NCBI RefSeq assembly: GCF_900129645.1
Contig: NZ_FSQZ01000001.1
Coordinates: 558,001 to 622,000 of the forward strand
Direction: 5' to 3'
Source of the DNA: Acetomicrobium flavidum
Lineage (GTDB): Bacteria; Synergistota; Synergistia; Synergistales; Acetomicrobiaceae
Length of the DNA: 64,000 nucleotides
Shown here piece by piece: positions 32,362-41,892 of this stretch. A program made the position numbers and the translations under genes. Each line of letters begins with the position of its first letter. Within the stretch, counting starts at the first letter, position 1. The notes beneath the pieces are model-generated. The model saw only the letters and a list, made by a program, of their open reading frames with translations, did no database searches and was not told the origin of the DNA.

Positions 32362-33128
32362 AAAGGGTAACCTCCTTTCGTCCATGGCGAGGGGTCGTAT
32401 TTTACTTCCCACAAAAACAGGGCATTGGCCGGCACAGTCGGCCCGGCCTCCTCGCGGGAGCCGCTTTTCAAAAGAAGCTCCACTTCAGGCAAACTCCTTC
32501 GCCCCGCAGCAACCTCATCCATTGTACCGATGATGATCCTCACCATGTTCGTCAAAAATGACCTACCTATTATAGTCACCTTTATCATGTGACCGATATT
32601 TTCCAGTTTGGCATCAATTATAGTACGCCACGCATTGTCCGGGAGATCGGCCTTTCTACAGAAGGCGCTGAAATCGTGATGGCCCTTTATCATCGACAAA
32701 AAGGCCCTTGCCTTCTGCATGTCCCAGGGCTTTCCGTTTCGCCAAAGGTGTTCGTCCAGGTGGGGAAGCCTGCAATCACCCTTCCATATGAAATAGGCGT
32801 ACTTTCGCCAAAGGGCGCTTTTTCTTGCATCGAAGCCCTCATCCACGGGAACCACTTCAAAGACCCCTATGGAGGACGGCAAATTAGCCTCCAGGGCTTT
32901 CCTTAAAGCATCCGGGCCATGGGGCCAAAACATGTCGAAAGAAACGACCTGACCAAGGGCATGAACGCCGCGGTCAGTCCTGCCGGCTCCGGTCACCCTG
33001 ACCATCCCCTTGTTCAAGAGGCTCAAAGCATCTTCCAAGGCCTCCTGCACGGTCGGTAAACCCCTTTGCCTCTGAAAGCCGTGAAAAGCAGAACCGTCAT
33101 AGGATATCAGCGCGGCGTATCTCGTCAA
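32343..33128 (-). CDS. truA: tRNA pseudouridine(38-40) synthase
   Basis: About 261 residues. YAALISYDGSAFHGFQRQRG opens the domain, and GAGRTDRGVHALGQ contains the catalytic Asp52; FLTNMVRIIIGTMDEVAAGR is the usual C-terminal motif. Length fits TruA only from TTG 33128 (overlapping the ecfT stop as TTGA) or GTG 33137. The long upstream extension to 33254 runs within ecfT and has no family similarity. Confidence 0.9.
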   Translation of the reverse strand: MTRYAALISYDGSAFHGFQRQRGLPTVQEALEDALSLLNKGMVRVTGAGRTDRGVHALGQVVSFDMFWPHGPDALRKALEANLPSSIGVFEVVPVDEGFDARKSALWRKYAYFIWKGDCRLPHLDEHLWRNGKPWDMQKARAFLSMIKGHHDFSAFCRKADLPDNAWRTIIDAKLENIGHMIKVTIIGRSFLTNMVRIIIGTMDEVAAGRRSLPEVELLLKSGSREEAGPTVPANALFLWEVKYDPSPWTKGGYPLCWDWI

Positions 33129-33937
33129 GATATCCACCGGTCTAACACCACGCCGCCAATACAAATCATCGATACCACGACCAGGGAAAATGAGTCCCTT
33201 GAAGCCCAATGCAGGGGTTTCATCCTGCTTCGCCCGATGCCGCCGCGGTAACACCTTGCCTCCATGGCCACGGCCAGCTCGTCGGCCCTTTGAAATACTA
33301 TGACAAAAAGCGGCACCAATACGGGTATGAAGGCCTTAAGCCTCTTTGCGATTCCGCCGCTGTCCAGATCTGCCCCGCGCGCCAGCTGGGCCTTCATTAT
33401 CCTGTCCGTCTCCTCAAGCAAGGTGGGTATGAAGCGCAAGGCAATAGTCATCATCATGGCAAATTCGTGAGCAGGCACGCCAAATCGCCTGAAGGGAGAA
33501 AGCAGCGATTCTATGCCGTCCGACAGCTCCAAAGGGCTTGTGGTCATCATGGTCATGTTGGCAAATAAGATCAAAAAGTAGAGCCGGAGGCCCATCTTGA
33601 TGCCGGTCAAAAGACCTTCCCGGGTAATCGATATGAAAGAAATCCTGATCAATTCTTCCCCTTCGGCAAAAAACATGTTCACGATAACGGTAAAGAGGAC
33701 CAACAGGAGCGCCGGCCTCGTGGAAGCCAACACGTTCTTCAAAGAAAGCCCGCTTAAGATGCACAAAAAAACGACCAAGGCGCTCCAAACCAGGTAAGGC
33801 CAGGGGGAGGCGTTTGCCAGGAATACGGACGTTATAAGAGCCATAGTGCCGAGGATCTTGCACCTTGGATCCAGGGAATGCACGAAGGAATTGAGCGGGA
33901 CGTATTGTCCCAGCGTAAGATGATCTAAGAAAGGCAT
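33125..33937 (-). CDS. ecfT: ECF transporter transmembrane subunit
   Basis: A 270-residue membrane protein with several hydrophobic helices and the two coupling motifs of EcfT: AQLARGADLDSGG and AMEARCYRGGIGRS. EFAMMMTIALRFIPTLLEE is conserved. It joins the two ATPases with a vitamin- or metal-binding S component that is not encoded here, so this is a shared (group II) energising module. The start overlaps ecfA2 by 13 nt. Confidence 0.93.
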   Translation of the reverse strand: MPFLDHLTLGQYVPLNSFVHSLDPRCKILGTMALITSVFLANASPWPYLVWSALVVFLCILSGLSLKNVLASTRPALLLVLFTVIVNMFFAEGEELIRISFISITREGLLTGIKMGLRLYFLILFANMTMMTTSPLELSDGIESLLSPFRRFGVPAHEFAMMMTIALRFIPTLLEETDRIMKAQLARGADLDSGGIAKRLKAFIPVLVPLFVIVFQRADELAVAMEARCYRGGIGRSRMKPLHWASRDSFSLVVVSMICIGGVVLDRWIS

Positions 33938-34776
33938 GAAGATACCTCTTTTTCAATATCCCTGATCAACCTTTCCTCACTCCAGGTGAGTGAGACATTG
34001 AGCCCTGCCCTGCGAAGGCGCAGTGCCATCTCCAACACGTCGGGAAGGACCAGCCCCTTGGCCGGATGATCGGCCAGCTCCTCCACGACATGAGCGGGAG
34101 GCCCCCACGACCTCCTCCTGCCCTCCTCCAACACCAGTAACCTGTCGCAATGATCTAATACCATCTCGATATCATGGGTGATTTGAATCACGCCCGTGCC
34201 ATTGTCCCTAAATGTCCTTAGCATAGAAAGCAATGCTTCCTGCCCCTTCCAGTCCAATCCTGCCGTCGGTTCGTCCAATACCAGGTAGTGAGGTTCCGTC
34301 ACCACTATGGACGCCAATGCCACCTTCCTCTTCTGCCCCCCTGACAGCTCAAAGGGGTTCTTCGAGAGGATCCCTTCGTCCAGCTCAAAGGCCTTCAAAA
34401 CGCGCTTTATCTTTTCCATGGCTTCGTCCTCGGGAATGGCGAAATTTCGCGGGGCATACATAAGCTCCTCCAAGACGGTCTCGGCGAAAAGCTGATGTTC
34501 GGGGTATTGAAAGACCAGACCCACCTTGCGCCGCACCGATTTCAGATGAGGAGCTTTCGGGTAAAGCTTCAAGCCGTCCACTATGACCTCTCCGCTGCTT
34601 GGAAAGATCAAGCCGTTCAACATCTGAGCCAGGGTCGTCTTTCCGCTCCCCGTATGGCCCACCACGGCAACCCATTCTCCGGGCTCCACCCTGAAGGAAA
34701 CGTCGCTTAAGGACTTAGTCTCCAGGGGAGTATCTTTGTGATATATAAAACTGACGCTGCAAACCTCTAAAGACAT
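33925..34776 (-). CDS. ecfA2: ECF transporter ATPase A2
   Basis: A 283-residue ABC ATPase: Walker A GHTGSGKTT, Q-loop VFQYPEHQLFAETVLEEL, signature LSGGQKRKVALAS, Walker B LVLDEPTAGLD and H-loop ITHD. It overlaps ecfA1 by 10 nt. Assignment as A2 follows the usual A1-A2-T order. Confidence 0.93.
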   Translation of the reverse strand: MSLEVCSVSFIYHKDTPLETKSLSDVSFRVEPGEWVAVVGHTGSGKTTLAQMLNGLIFPSSGEVIVDGLKLYPKAPHLKSVRRKVGLVFQYPEHQLFAETVLEELMYAPRNFAIPEDEAMEKIKRVLKAFELDEGILSKNPFELSGGQKRKVALASIVVTEPHYLVLDEPTAGLDWKGQEALLSMLRTFRDNGTGVIQITHDIEMVLDHCDRLLVLEEGRRRSWGPPAHVVEELADHPAKGLVLPDVLEMALRLRRAGLNVSLTWSEERLIRDIEKEVSSCLS

Positions 34777-35603
34777 ATCTTCTCCACCAGGTTTTCAGCC
34801 ATATCCTCTGCCCTCGGCAATACACGATCGTCGATCAGGCCCCTGCCTTTGAGCTCACGCCACAACCTGAACGATGAGGGCTCCCTTATGCCCAGCTTTG
34901 AAAGCGTCGATCCGCTCAACACCTCGTTCAGATCACCGTAAAAGGCCAACTTGCCCCTGCTGAGCACTGCGACATGGTCGGAAAGCAGAAGCTCTTCGGT
35001 CCTGTGGGTAATAGAGACCACCGTCATGCCCTCCTCGTGCAGGCGTTTGAGCACACCCGTAAGCTCCCTTCTGCCCTCGGGGTCAAGCATGCTCGTCGCC
35101 TCATCCAGCACGATGCATTTGGGCCGCATTGCAAGGGCCCCGGCAAGGGCCAGCCGCTGCTTTTGCCCTCCCGATAGGGCGTAGGTAGGCTTTTTTGCAA
35201 ATTCCGAAAGGCCGGTTACCCCCAAGGCCCACCTGACGCGCATGGTGATGTCCTCACTTGGCAAGCCGAGGTTCTCCGGGCCGAAGGCCACCTCCTCCTC
35301 CACGACGGAGGCCACAATTTGGTTCTCGGGGTTTTGAAATACCATACATACGTCTTTTCTGATGTCCCACTGTACAGCCGGGTCTCGGGTATCCCTGCCC
35401 AATACGTAACAAACGCCCCGCGTCGGTATAAGCAGGGCGTTCAAGATCTTCGCCAGGGTAGACTTGCCAGATCCGTTATCGCCGACAATTGTAACCCACC
35501 ATCCCACGTTTATATCCATAGTTATCCCCGAGATGGCAGGTTCGTCGTTGCCGGGATAGCAAAAAGCTATATCCCGCAAAGAAAAGATTCTGTCTTCCGC
35601 CAT
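34767..35603 (-). CDS. ecfA1: ECF transporter ATPase A1
   Basis: A 278-residue ABC ATPase: Walker A GDNGSGKST, Q-loop VFQNPENQIVASVVEEEVAFGPENLG, signature LSGGQKQRLALAG and Walker B IVLDEATSMLD with ITHR. It starts 6 nt after rplQ, so the transporter module is probably read through from the ribosomal operon. Confidence 0.93.
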   Translation of the reverse strand: MAEDRIFSLRDIAFCYPGNDEPAISGITMDINVGWWVTIVGDNGSGKSTLAKILNALLIPTRGVCYVLGRDTRDPAVQWDIRKDVCMVFQNPENQIVASVVEEEVAFGPENLGLPSEDITMRVRWALGVTGLSEFAKKPTYALSGGQKQRLALAGALAMRPKCIVLDEATSMLDPEGRRELTGVLKRLHEEGMTVVSITHRTEELLLSDHVAVLSRGKLAFYGDLNEVLSGSTLSKLGIREPSSFRLWRELKGRGLIDDRVLPRAEDMAENLVEKICL

Positions 35604-35609
35604 ATCGGG

Positions 35610-35963
35610 TTACTTGACAAACTCAACGATGGCCTTGGGGGCAGCGTCTCCCTTGCGATATCCGAGTTTCACTATCCTGGTATAGCCTCCTGGACGATTG
35701 GCGTAACGGGGTGCCAGTTCGTTGAATAGCTTTAATGTGGCCTCCTTGTTTCTCAACCTGGAGATCACTATCCTCCTGTCATGAAGGCTTCCGCCCTTGG
35801 CTCGTGTGACGAGCTTTTCCACGTAGCTTCTGAGCTCCTTCGCCCTTATCAGGGTGGTCTCTATGCTTTCATGGATTATAAGGCTGGCAGCCATGTTCAT
35901 GAGCATCGCATTCCTGTGAGCGCTATATCGCCCGAGCGTCCTAGAGCGTACCTGATGCCTCAT
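35610..35963 (-). CDS. rplQ: Ribosomal protein L17
   Basis: A 117-residue bacterial L17. Its N terminus MRHQVRSRTLGRYSAHRNAM and the RAKELRSYVEKLVTRAK helix are typical, and the end GGYTRIVKLGYRKGDAAPKAIVEFV is complete. It lies 3 nt after rpoA as the last ribosomal gene of the alpha operon. Confidence 0.97.
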   Translation of the reverse strand: MRHQVRSRTLGRYSAHRNAMLMNMAASLIIHESIETTLIRAKELRSYVEKLVTRAKGGSLHDRRIVISRLRNKEATLKLFNELAPRYANRPGGYTRIVKLGYRKGDAAPKAIVEFVK

Positions 35964-35966
35964 GGT

Positions 35967-37016
35967 CTATTCCTCCTTGTCGTCGTTCTCGTCTAAATCG
36001 TATTCTTCGTCGTCCTCTTGCCCCTTCTCCTTCTTCGCTGAAATTTTTGACGAACTCAGAGAGAGGCCAAAGGCCTGAAGTTTTTCCTCTATCTCCTTCA
36101 ACGAAATCTTCCCCAAATTGCGGATCTTAAGGAGATCGTCCCGCGAGTACTGGATCAAATCGCCAATCGTGCGTATTCCCGCCCGAAGCAGACAGTTTTC
36201 GCTCCTGATCGACAGCTCCAGGTCGCGGATGGGACGGGCCAAGAGAGGATCCTCCTCAACCTTGACTTCGACCGGTGCCTGCAGCGCCTCGACTTCTTGA
36301 GGCACTTTCGGCTCTTTGAGCAGAAGCGAAGCAATATGACTGAAATATTGGTTCAATATCTTGATCGCCTCGAGAAAGGCCTTTATAGGCGTTACCGTCT
36401 CATTTGTCCACAGTTCAAGGAGCAAGCTTTCATAATCCGTCCGCTGGCCAACCCTAGCGGCACCTATACTGTAGTTCACTCGCAATACGGGCGAAAATAT
36501 GGCATCTATCAATAAGACGTCCACGGGCAAGTAACTTGGCCTGGGCCTATCCATGGTCAGATAGCCGACACCTCGTTCCACGTAAAGGTCCATGCCGAGC
36601 TTATGACCCTCCTCCAGGGTGCATATATAGGCATCCGGATTGGGGAATTCTATTTCGCTATCGGGAGCTATATCGGCTGCGGTCACTTCTTTCGGTCCTT
36701 GAGCTTCCAGCCTGAGGACTCTAACTTCGTCGCTATGCGATACCACCGCAAGTTTTTTGATGTTCAGTATTATTTCCAGGACATCCTCCATTACGCCGGG
36801 CACGGTGCTGAATTCGTGCAGCACGCCATCTATTCTTATGGCGGAAACGGCAGCTCCAGGAATGGACGACAGCAATACACGTCTTATGGCGTTCCCCAAG
36901 GTTACACCGTAACCCCTGTCCAAGGGCTCTATCCTTATACGTCCATAGCCCGAAGTGCATTCTTCTACATTGATATCCGGCACAACACGTTCCAAACTGA
37001 TCCTCTCCTTAGACAA
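35967..37016 (-). CDS. rpoA: RNA polymerase alpha subunit
   Basis: A 349-residue subunit. The N-terminal dimer domain has GYGVTLGNAIRRVLLSSIPGAAVSAIRIDGVLHEF; the C-terminal domain that binds UP elements and activators has LRAGIRTIGDLIQYSRDDLLKIRNLGKISLKEIEEKL. It ends with an acidic tail of about 20 residues rich in D and E, longer than in E. coli (329 residues). It directly follows rpsD. Confidence 0.97.
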   Translation of the reverse strand: MSKERISLERVVPDINVEECTSGYGRIRIEPLDRGYGVTLGNAIRRVLLSSIPGAAVSAIRIDGVLHEFSTVPGVMEDVLEIILNIKKLAVVSHSDEVRVLRLEAQGPKEVTAADIAPDSEIEFPNPDAYICTLEEGHKLGMDLYVERGVGYLTMDRPRPSYLPVDVLLIDAIFSPVLRVNYSIGAARVGQRTDYESLLLELWTNETVTPIKAFLEAIKILNQYFSHIASLLLKEPKVPQEVEALQAPVEVKVEEDPLLARPIRDLELSIRSENCLLRAGIRTIGDLIQYSRDDLLKIRNLGKISLKEIEEKLQAFGLSLSSSKISAKKEKGQEDDEEYDLDENDDKEE

Positions 37017-37643
37017 TTATCGAGCGTAGAACTCGACGATTAGCTGCTCGTTAACAGGAACGTCAATCTGCTCCCGAGACGGAAGGGATATTACTCTGCC
37101 CTCCATCCGTTCCGGCTGCAATTCAAGCCATTCCGGGATGCTCCTGGCCGAGGCAACTTCCATGTTTTCCCTGATTACGGGAATGTCCTTGCTTCCGGGC
37201 GCGACGGCTACGACGTCACCCACTCTTACCAGGGCACTGGGTATGTCAAGCTTTCTGCCGTTTACCGTTATGTGGCCGTGAGCGACAAGCTGTCTGGCCT
37301 GAGCTCTGCTTGATGCAAAGCCCAAACGGTAAACGACGTTATCTAAGCGCCGCTCGAGCAGCTGCAGGAAGTTATGTCCCTTTTGTCCCGGCATCCTGGA
37401 TGCCTTCTCAAAAAACCTCTCGAACTGCCTTTCGGTCATGCCGTAAATCCTTCTAAGCTTCTGCTTCTCGTGCAACCTTAGCCCGTATTCGCTGAATTTG
37501 CCGCGTCTTTGGGTGTGCTGTCCAGGAACGGTATTCCTACGAGCCATGGCACACTTTTCCGAATAACATCTGTCTCCCTTTAAGAACAACTTTGCTCCTG
37601 CCCTGCGACACAATCTGCAGGAAGGGCCTGTATATCTGCTCAT
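37017..37643 (-). CDS. rpsD: Ribosomal protein S4 (zinc-binding form)
   Basis: A 208-residue small-subunit assembly protein. Cys9, Cys12, Cys26 and Cys31 form a zinc site, so this is the C+ form. [38 protein letters not shown] is the S4 RNA-binding domain. S4 often represses its own operon by mRNA binding; no leader for that was identified here. Confidence 0.97.
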   Translation of the reverse strand: MSRYTGPSCRLCRRAGAKLFLKGDRCYSEKCAMARRNTVPGQHTQRRGKFSEYGLRLHEKQKLRRIYGMTERQFERFFEKASRMPGQKGHNFLQLLERRLDNVVYRLGFASSRAQARQLVAHGHITVNGRKLDIPSALVRVGDVVAVAPGSKDIPVIRENMEVASARSIPEWLELQPERMEGRVISLPSREQIDVPVNEQLIVEFYAR

Positions 37644-37683
37644 GTCGAGTCTTTTCCCTCCTTCTAAATCTTCAATCTCTCAA

Positions 37684-38076
37684 CTACACGCGTCGCCGCT
37701 TCGGAGGACGGCACCCGTTGTGCGGAATGGGCGTAGCATCCTTGATCATGTTTATCTGCAAACCCGCTGCCTGAAGGCTCCTTATGGCAGACTCCCTTCC
37801 GGGCCCGGGGCCCTTGACGACTACATCCACCTCGACCACTCCATGGTCTTGCGCCTGCTTGGCAGCTACTTGAGCTGCCATCTGTGCGGCGTAGGGAGTG
37901 GATTTACGGGTTCCCTTAAAACCTACCGTTCCGCCCGATGCCCAACCGATGACGGCTCCCTGCTTATCGGTTATGCTTATTATCGTGTTGTTAAAAGTAG
38001 AGTGGATGTGGGCAACCGCATAATTTATGTTCTTTTTTTCCTTTCTTCTTGTGCGCCTTTTAGTGCTTTTAGCCAC
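37684..38076 (-). CDS. rpsK: Ribosomal protein S11
   Basis: A 130-residue S11 with [30 protein letters not shown] and the C-terminal [26 protein letters not shown]. The basic N terminus is complete. It lies 36 nt after rpsM in the usual S13-S11-S4 order. Confidence 0.97.
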   Translation of the reverse strand: MAKSTKRRTRRKEKKNINYAVAHIHSTFNNTIISITDKQGAVIGWASGGTVGFKGTRKSTPYAAQMAAQVAAKQAQDHGVVEVDVVVKGPGPGRESAIRSLQAAGLQINMIKDATPIPHNGCRPPKRRRV

Positions 38077-38112
38077 TATAAATTTCCCTCCTTAAAAAGA
38101 ATATAACCTGCA

Positions 38113-38496
38113 CTACTTCTTCATCGTGGCCTTCTTCTTGCCGGCTATGGTCTTTTTCGGTCCCTTTCTGGTACGAGCGTTCGTCTTGGTGCGCTGCCCC
38201 CTGACGGGAAGGCCCAATTTATGTCTCAACCCTCGATAGCAGCCTATGTCTATCAAGCGCTTGATGTTGGCGCTCACCTCTCGCCTAAGGTCACCTTCGA
38301 CCTTGTAATTGTTCTCAATTTCCTTCTGCAACTTGTTGATCTCATCCTCGGTAAGGTCCTTGACTCTTGTATCCGGGTTAACTCCGGTGGCAGCCAATAT
38401 CTTCCTCGCCGAAGGAAGCCCTATACCGTAAATGTAGGTCAACGCTATCTCGATTCTCTTATCCCTGGGCAGATCGATACCCGCTATTCGAGCCAT
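38113..38496 (-). CDS. rpsM: Ribosomal protein S13
   Basis: A 127-residue S13 starting [26 protein letters not shown] and with [28 protein letters not shown] before a basic Lys-rich tail. Its ribosome-binding site AGGAGG lies in the last codons of rpmJ, so the two are coupled. Confidence 0.97.
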   Translation of the reverse strand: MARIAGIDLPRDKRIEIALTYIYGIGLPSARKILAATGVNPDTRVKDLTEDEINKLQKEIENNYKVEGDLRREVSANIKRLIDIGCYRGLRHKLGLPVRGQRTKTNARTRKGPKKTIAGKKKATMKK

Positions 38497-38502
38497 GCCC
38501 GA

Positions 38503-38628
38503 CTACCTCCTTGCACCCTGTCTTTGTTTATGTTTCGGATCCCTCTTGCATATAATCCAAACTTTTCCATGACGCCTAATGACCTGGCAATGTTCGCAAA
38601 TAGGTTTAACGGAAGGCCTGACCTTCAT
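38503..38628 (-). CDS. rpmJ: Ribosomal protein L36
   Basis: A 41-residue zinc-binding L36. It reads [20 protein letters not shown], then [21 protein letters not shown], with the Cys11, Cys14, Cys27, His33 zinc ligands. The C terminus is three or four residues longer than the usual 37-38. GGGGAAG lies a few bases before the ATG. Confidence 0.95.
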   Translation of the reverse strand: MKVRPSVKPICEHCQVIRRHGKVWIICKRDPKHKQRQGARR

Positions 38629-38649
38629 TGTTTGCTTCCCCCTTTAAAG

Positions 38650-38868
38650 CTATTTATATCTATATACAATTCGTCCTCTTGTCAAGTCGTAAGGAGAGAC
38701 TTGAACCAGGACTTTATCGCCGGGCAGGATACGAATGAAGTGCATGCGCATCTTGCCCGAGACATGAGCCAATAAAATGTGCCCGTTTTCAAGTTGTACC
38801 TTAAACATAGCATTAGGTAACGGCTCCAGAACTGTGCCCCGCAATTCAATGACATCTTCCCTCGCCAT
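38650..38868 (-). CDS. infA: Translation initiation factor IF-1
   Basis: A 72-residue OB-fold factor that blocks the A site during initiation. I chose ATG 38868 ([22 protein letters not shown]); the longer frame to 38919 adds 17 residues outside the family and overlaps the KOW gene. It contains [19 protein letters not shown] and ends [15 protein letters not shown]. Confidence 0.97.
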   Translation of the reverse strand: MAREDVIELRGTVLEPLPNAMFKVQLENGHILLAHVSGKMRMHFIRILPGDKVLVQVSPYDLTRGRIVYRYK

Positions 38869-38888
38869 GCGCGCTGACCTACCCCCTC

Positions 38889-39173
38889 TTAAATTGAAGA
38901 CAATCGTTGGCGTATCCACTCATCGTCGATCTTGCGATCGCCTTCAAGGCGTTCGCGCAGTTCCGGAAAAGACCAGTTCGTAAGCTGTAAATGCCTCGGA
39001 TTCTTCTTCTTGGGTCGTGCGATCTTTCTGCTTTTTCCATCGGCAACATAAACCCTGTTGCTCGATTCATCCTTCCCGACGACCACGTAGAACGCCCCTT
39101 TATCCTTTCCCCTCTTGGACATGACGACTCTTCCTATATCGAAATCATCAAGATCCAAGGCCGTCACTCCCAA
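38889..39173 (-). CDS. KOW-domain RNA-binding protein
   Basis: A 94-residue protein. The KOW motif is [39 protein letters not shown], followed by [14 protein letters not shown], like the L14e/L6e-type proteins found at this site between map and infA in many Firmicutes. A role in ribosome function is inferred. It overlaps the map stop by 10 nt. Confidence 0.88.
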   Translation of the reverse strand: MGVTALDLDDFDIGRVVMSKRGKDKGAFYVVVGKDESSNRVYVADGKSRKIARPKKKNPRHLQLTNWSFPELRERLEGDRKIDDEWIRQRLSSI

Positions 39174-39937
39174 GGCGTGAGTATCGCTCCGCCCTCTTCC
39201 GCGATCAACACGGTATGCTCAAAGTGGGCTGCATCGGAATGGTCAGCCGTCACGACAGTCCAGCCGTTGTCGGCTACCACTACCTTCTCATTTTTACCAG
39301 CTATTACCATCGGCTCGATGGCGATGGTAAAGCCCCTCTTTAAGGTTATGCCGTCCCCCTGCCTCCCAAAATTGGGAACCTGAGGGGCCTCGTGAAGGTG
39401 CTTTCCTATGCCGTGTCCAGCGTAGTCCCTAACCAGCCCGTAACCGTGCAAGGTCACGTAATGCTCTACGGCATATCCCACATCGCCCAAGGTGTTGCCA
39501 TCTTTGGCGGTGTTTATGGCAAGATACAACGACTCTTTGGTCACCTCAAGCAACCTGGCTCTTTCTAGGCTCACCTTTCCAACGGGGTAGGTGCAGGCCG
39601 CATCGCCGAAATACCCATCAAAGCAGGCACCGACATCTATGCTCACGATGTCCCCTTCGGCCAATATCCTCTTCGGATCCGGAATGCCGTGAACTATCTC
39701 GTCGTTTATGGAGACGCAGATGCTTCCCGGAAAAGGGTAAGGCGCACCGAGGAAAGAGTAACCCTTAAAAGCGGGAATGGCCCCGCTTTTGGTTATAATC
39801 TCCTCTGCCCTGTCATCCAACGTCTTTGTATCGACTCCGGGCTTTATAAGGTCGTTCATGAGCTTCAGCACATCGGCCACTATGGATCCCGCCCGCTTCA
39901 TCTTCTCGATTTCCCAATCTTTTTTAATTCGGATCAT
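39164..39937 (-). CDS. map: Methionine aminopeptidase
   Basis: A 257-residue type I enzyme removing N-terminal methionine. SIDVGACFDGYFGDAACTYPVG holds the two metal-binding Asp residues; GHGIGKHLHEAPQVPNFG, FTIAIEPM and AAHFEHTVLI supply the His and Glu ligands. I chose ATG 39937 with GGAGG 5 nt upstream; the longer frame to 40066 runs inside adk. It overlaps the adk end by 14 nt. Confidence 0.96.
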   Translation of the reverse strand: MIRIKKDWEIEKMKRAGSIVADVLKLMNDLIKPGVDTKTLDDRAEEIITKSGAIPAFKGYSFLGAPYPFPGSICVSINDEIVHGIPDPKRILAEGDIVSIDVGACFDGYFGDAACTYPVGKVSLERARLLEVTKESLYLAINTAKDGNTLGDVGYAVEHYVTLHGYGLVRDYAGHGIGKHLHEAPQVPNFGRQGDGITLKRGFTIAIEPMVIAGKNEKVVVADNGWTVVTADHSDAAHFEHTVLIAEEGGAILTPWE

Positions 39938-40583
39938 TTTTACCTCCGCACAGCTCTTCAATGGCGCGCAATACTTCGCCGCTATCCGACGACGCATCGA
40001 CGGTAACCAGGTTTCCCCTGCCTTTATAGTAGGCCAGCAAGGGGGCCGTATCCTTTCGGTACACATCGAGACGCTGTCTTACGACCTCCGGCCTATCGTC
40101 GTCGCGCTGTATCAGCTTGGCGCCGCAATTTCTGCAGTGCCCGTCCTCGGGGTAGTCTGCGTTATACACATTGTAGATGGCATTGCAATTAAGACATATT
40201 CGTCTCCCCGAGAGGCGCCGTACCAGCGTCTCCTCGTCCACATCCAAGAACACCACTGCATCCAGCTTTATCCCCTCGGACTCCAAAAGCTCGTCTAAAG
40301 CCTCCGCCTGTTTCACTGTCCTCGGGAAACCGTCCAATATAAAGCCCCTTTTGGCATCGTCTTCCCTAAGCCTTTTTTTAACCATCTCTATGATGAGCTC
40401 ATCGGGCACCAGGCGACCGGAGTCCATGTACGATTTAGCCTGTTTGCCCAGGTCTGTCTCGCTTTTTACGTGCTCGCGCAACATGTCGCCTGTCGATATG
40501 TGAGCTATCCCGTACTTGGCTGCCAGCTTGACGGCCTGCGTTCCCTTTCCGGCGCCAGGCGGTCCGAGAAATATCATACGCAA
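39924..40583 (-). CDS. adk: Adenylate kinase (zinc-lid form)
   Basis: A 219-residue long-form kinase interconverting AMP, ADP and ATP. The P-loop GPPGAGKGT is at 7-15, and FILDGFPRT binds AMP. The lid has Cys130, Cys133, Cys150 and Cys153, a complete zinc site as in Gram-positive and thermophilic enzymes. It lies between secY and map, the common spc-operon position. Confidence 0.97.
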   Translation of the reverse strand: MRMIFLGPPGAGKGTQAVKLAAKYGIAHISTGDMLREHVKSETDLGKQAKSYMDSGRLVPDELIIEMVKKRLREDDAKRGFILDGFPRTVKQAEALDELLESEGIKLDAVVFLDVDEETLVRRLSGRRICLNCNAIYNVYNADYPEDGHCRNCGAKLIQRDDDRPEVVRQRLDVYRKDTAPLLAYYKGRGNLVTVDASSDSGEVLRAIEELCGGKNDPN

Positions 40584-40599
40584 TTTTCTTCCCCCTTAA

Positions 40600-41892
40600 T
40601 TACAGTCGAAGTATTCCGCCAGCTTTGCCCTTTCGCCTTACCAACCCTTCGTAATGGCGCATTAAAAGCTGGGCTTCTATCTGCTGAACGGTCTCAAGCG
40701 CAACGCCTACGACGATCAGTACGGCGGTACCGCCAAAATAAAAGGTCGTTATGCCGAGCATTTGCGTCAATAGCGAGGGCAATATGGCGATGGCTGCAAG
40801 GAAAACTGCTCCCCCCAAGGTAACCCTGGACAGGACCTTTTCGATGTAGTCCGCCGTTGGACGCCCAGGCCTTATGCCGGGGATGAAGCCCCCGTATTTT
40901 TTAAGGTTATTTGCCACATCGGCGGGGTTAAACACCACGGCAGTATAAAAATATGTGAAAAATATGATCAGCAGCACGTAAAGAACCATGTAAAGAGGAC
41001 TGCTGGGAGAAAGCAACTTGGATATTGCCTGTGCAAATCCCCCCGAGAAGAACCTCGCAATAGTGCTGGGAAACAAAAGGACCGATGAGGCAAATATTAT
41101 CGGAATAACCCCGGCGCTATTGACCCTTAAAGGGATAAACGTGGTCTGTCCGCCGTACACCTTGGTCCCCACGACCCTCTTGGCGTATTGGACAGGCAGG
41201 CGCCTTTGTCCTTCCTGAAGCAGGATGCATCCTGCTATGACGATCACCATGATGATGAGGGCCAACAGCAGCGTAATGAGATTCAGCTCGCCCGTCCTCA
41301 AAAGCTTAAACGTTCGCGTGATCGACTCGGGGATGCGCGCAACGATTCCCGCGAAGATCAAAAGCGATATGCCGTTTCCGATGCCGTGGTCGGAGATCAT
41401 CTCCCCCAGCCACATCACTGCAATGGATCCCGCCACGAGGGTGACGATGGCTACAAATACTGAAATGCCACCCACATATATGACGTTCATGCTCCTCAGC
41501 CAAAGGACCATCCCCACAGCCTGTATGGCAGAAAAGAGTATCGTCGATATCCTGGTGTACTGAACGATCTTGCGCCTTCCCTCTTCGCCTTCCTTCTGCA
41601 TCTTCTCGACGGCCGGTATGACAACGGCTAAAAGCTGCATGACGATGCTTGCGTTTATGTAGGGGGTTACGCCAAGAGCGAATATGCTGAATCTACGTAG
41701 CGCACCGCCTGCAAAGAGGTCAAACAGGTTTAAAACGCCCCCCTGCTCAAAGAGGCTAGCCATAGCCTTTGCATCCACTCCAGGCGTAGGGATATGTGCT
41801 CCCAGACGGAATACCAGCAAGATCCCCAGCACAAACAAGATCCTGCTTTTCAGATCCGGCAGGCGAAACACGTCACGCAAGGCGCTAAACAC
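40600..41892 (-). CDS. secY: Preprotein translocase SecY
   Basis: A 430-residue ten-helix channel protein. LGVTPYINASIVMQLL, GNGISLLIFAGIVARIP and KKYGGFIPGIRPGRPTADYI are family motifs; the last cytosolic loop and the end HYEGLVRRKGKAGGILRL are complete. It begins on the base after the rplO stop. Confidence 0.97.
   Translation of the reverse strand: MFSALRDVFRLPDLKSRILFVLGILLVFRLGAHIPTPGVDAKAMASLFEQGGVLNLFDLFAGGALRRFSIFALGVTPYINASIVMQLLAVVIPAVEKMQKEGEEGRRKIVQYTRISTILFSAIQAVGMVLWLRSMNVIYVGGISVFVAIVTLVAGSIAVMWLGEMISDHGIGNGISLLIFAGIVARIPESITRTFKLLRTGELNLITLLLALIIMVIVIAGCILLQEGQRRLPVQYAKRVVGTKVYGGQTTFIPLRVNSAGVIPIIFASSVLLFPSTIARFFSGGFAQAISKLLSPSSPLYMVLYVLLIIFFTYFYTAVVFNPADVANNLKKYGGFIPGIRPGRPTADYIEKVLSRVTLGGAVFLAAIAILPSLLTQMLGITTFYFGGTAVLIVVGVALETVQQIEAQLLMRHYEGLVRRKGKAGGILRL

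Noticed and set aside
33414-33956. 180-codon minus-strand frame overlapping ecfT
   Set aside because: It is a shifted frame of the clear ecfT gene with Arg/His-rich low-complexity content.
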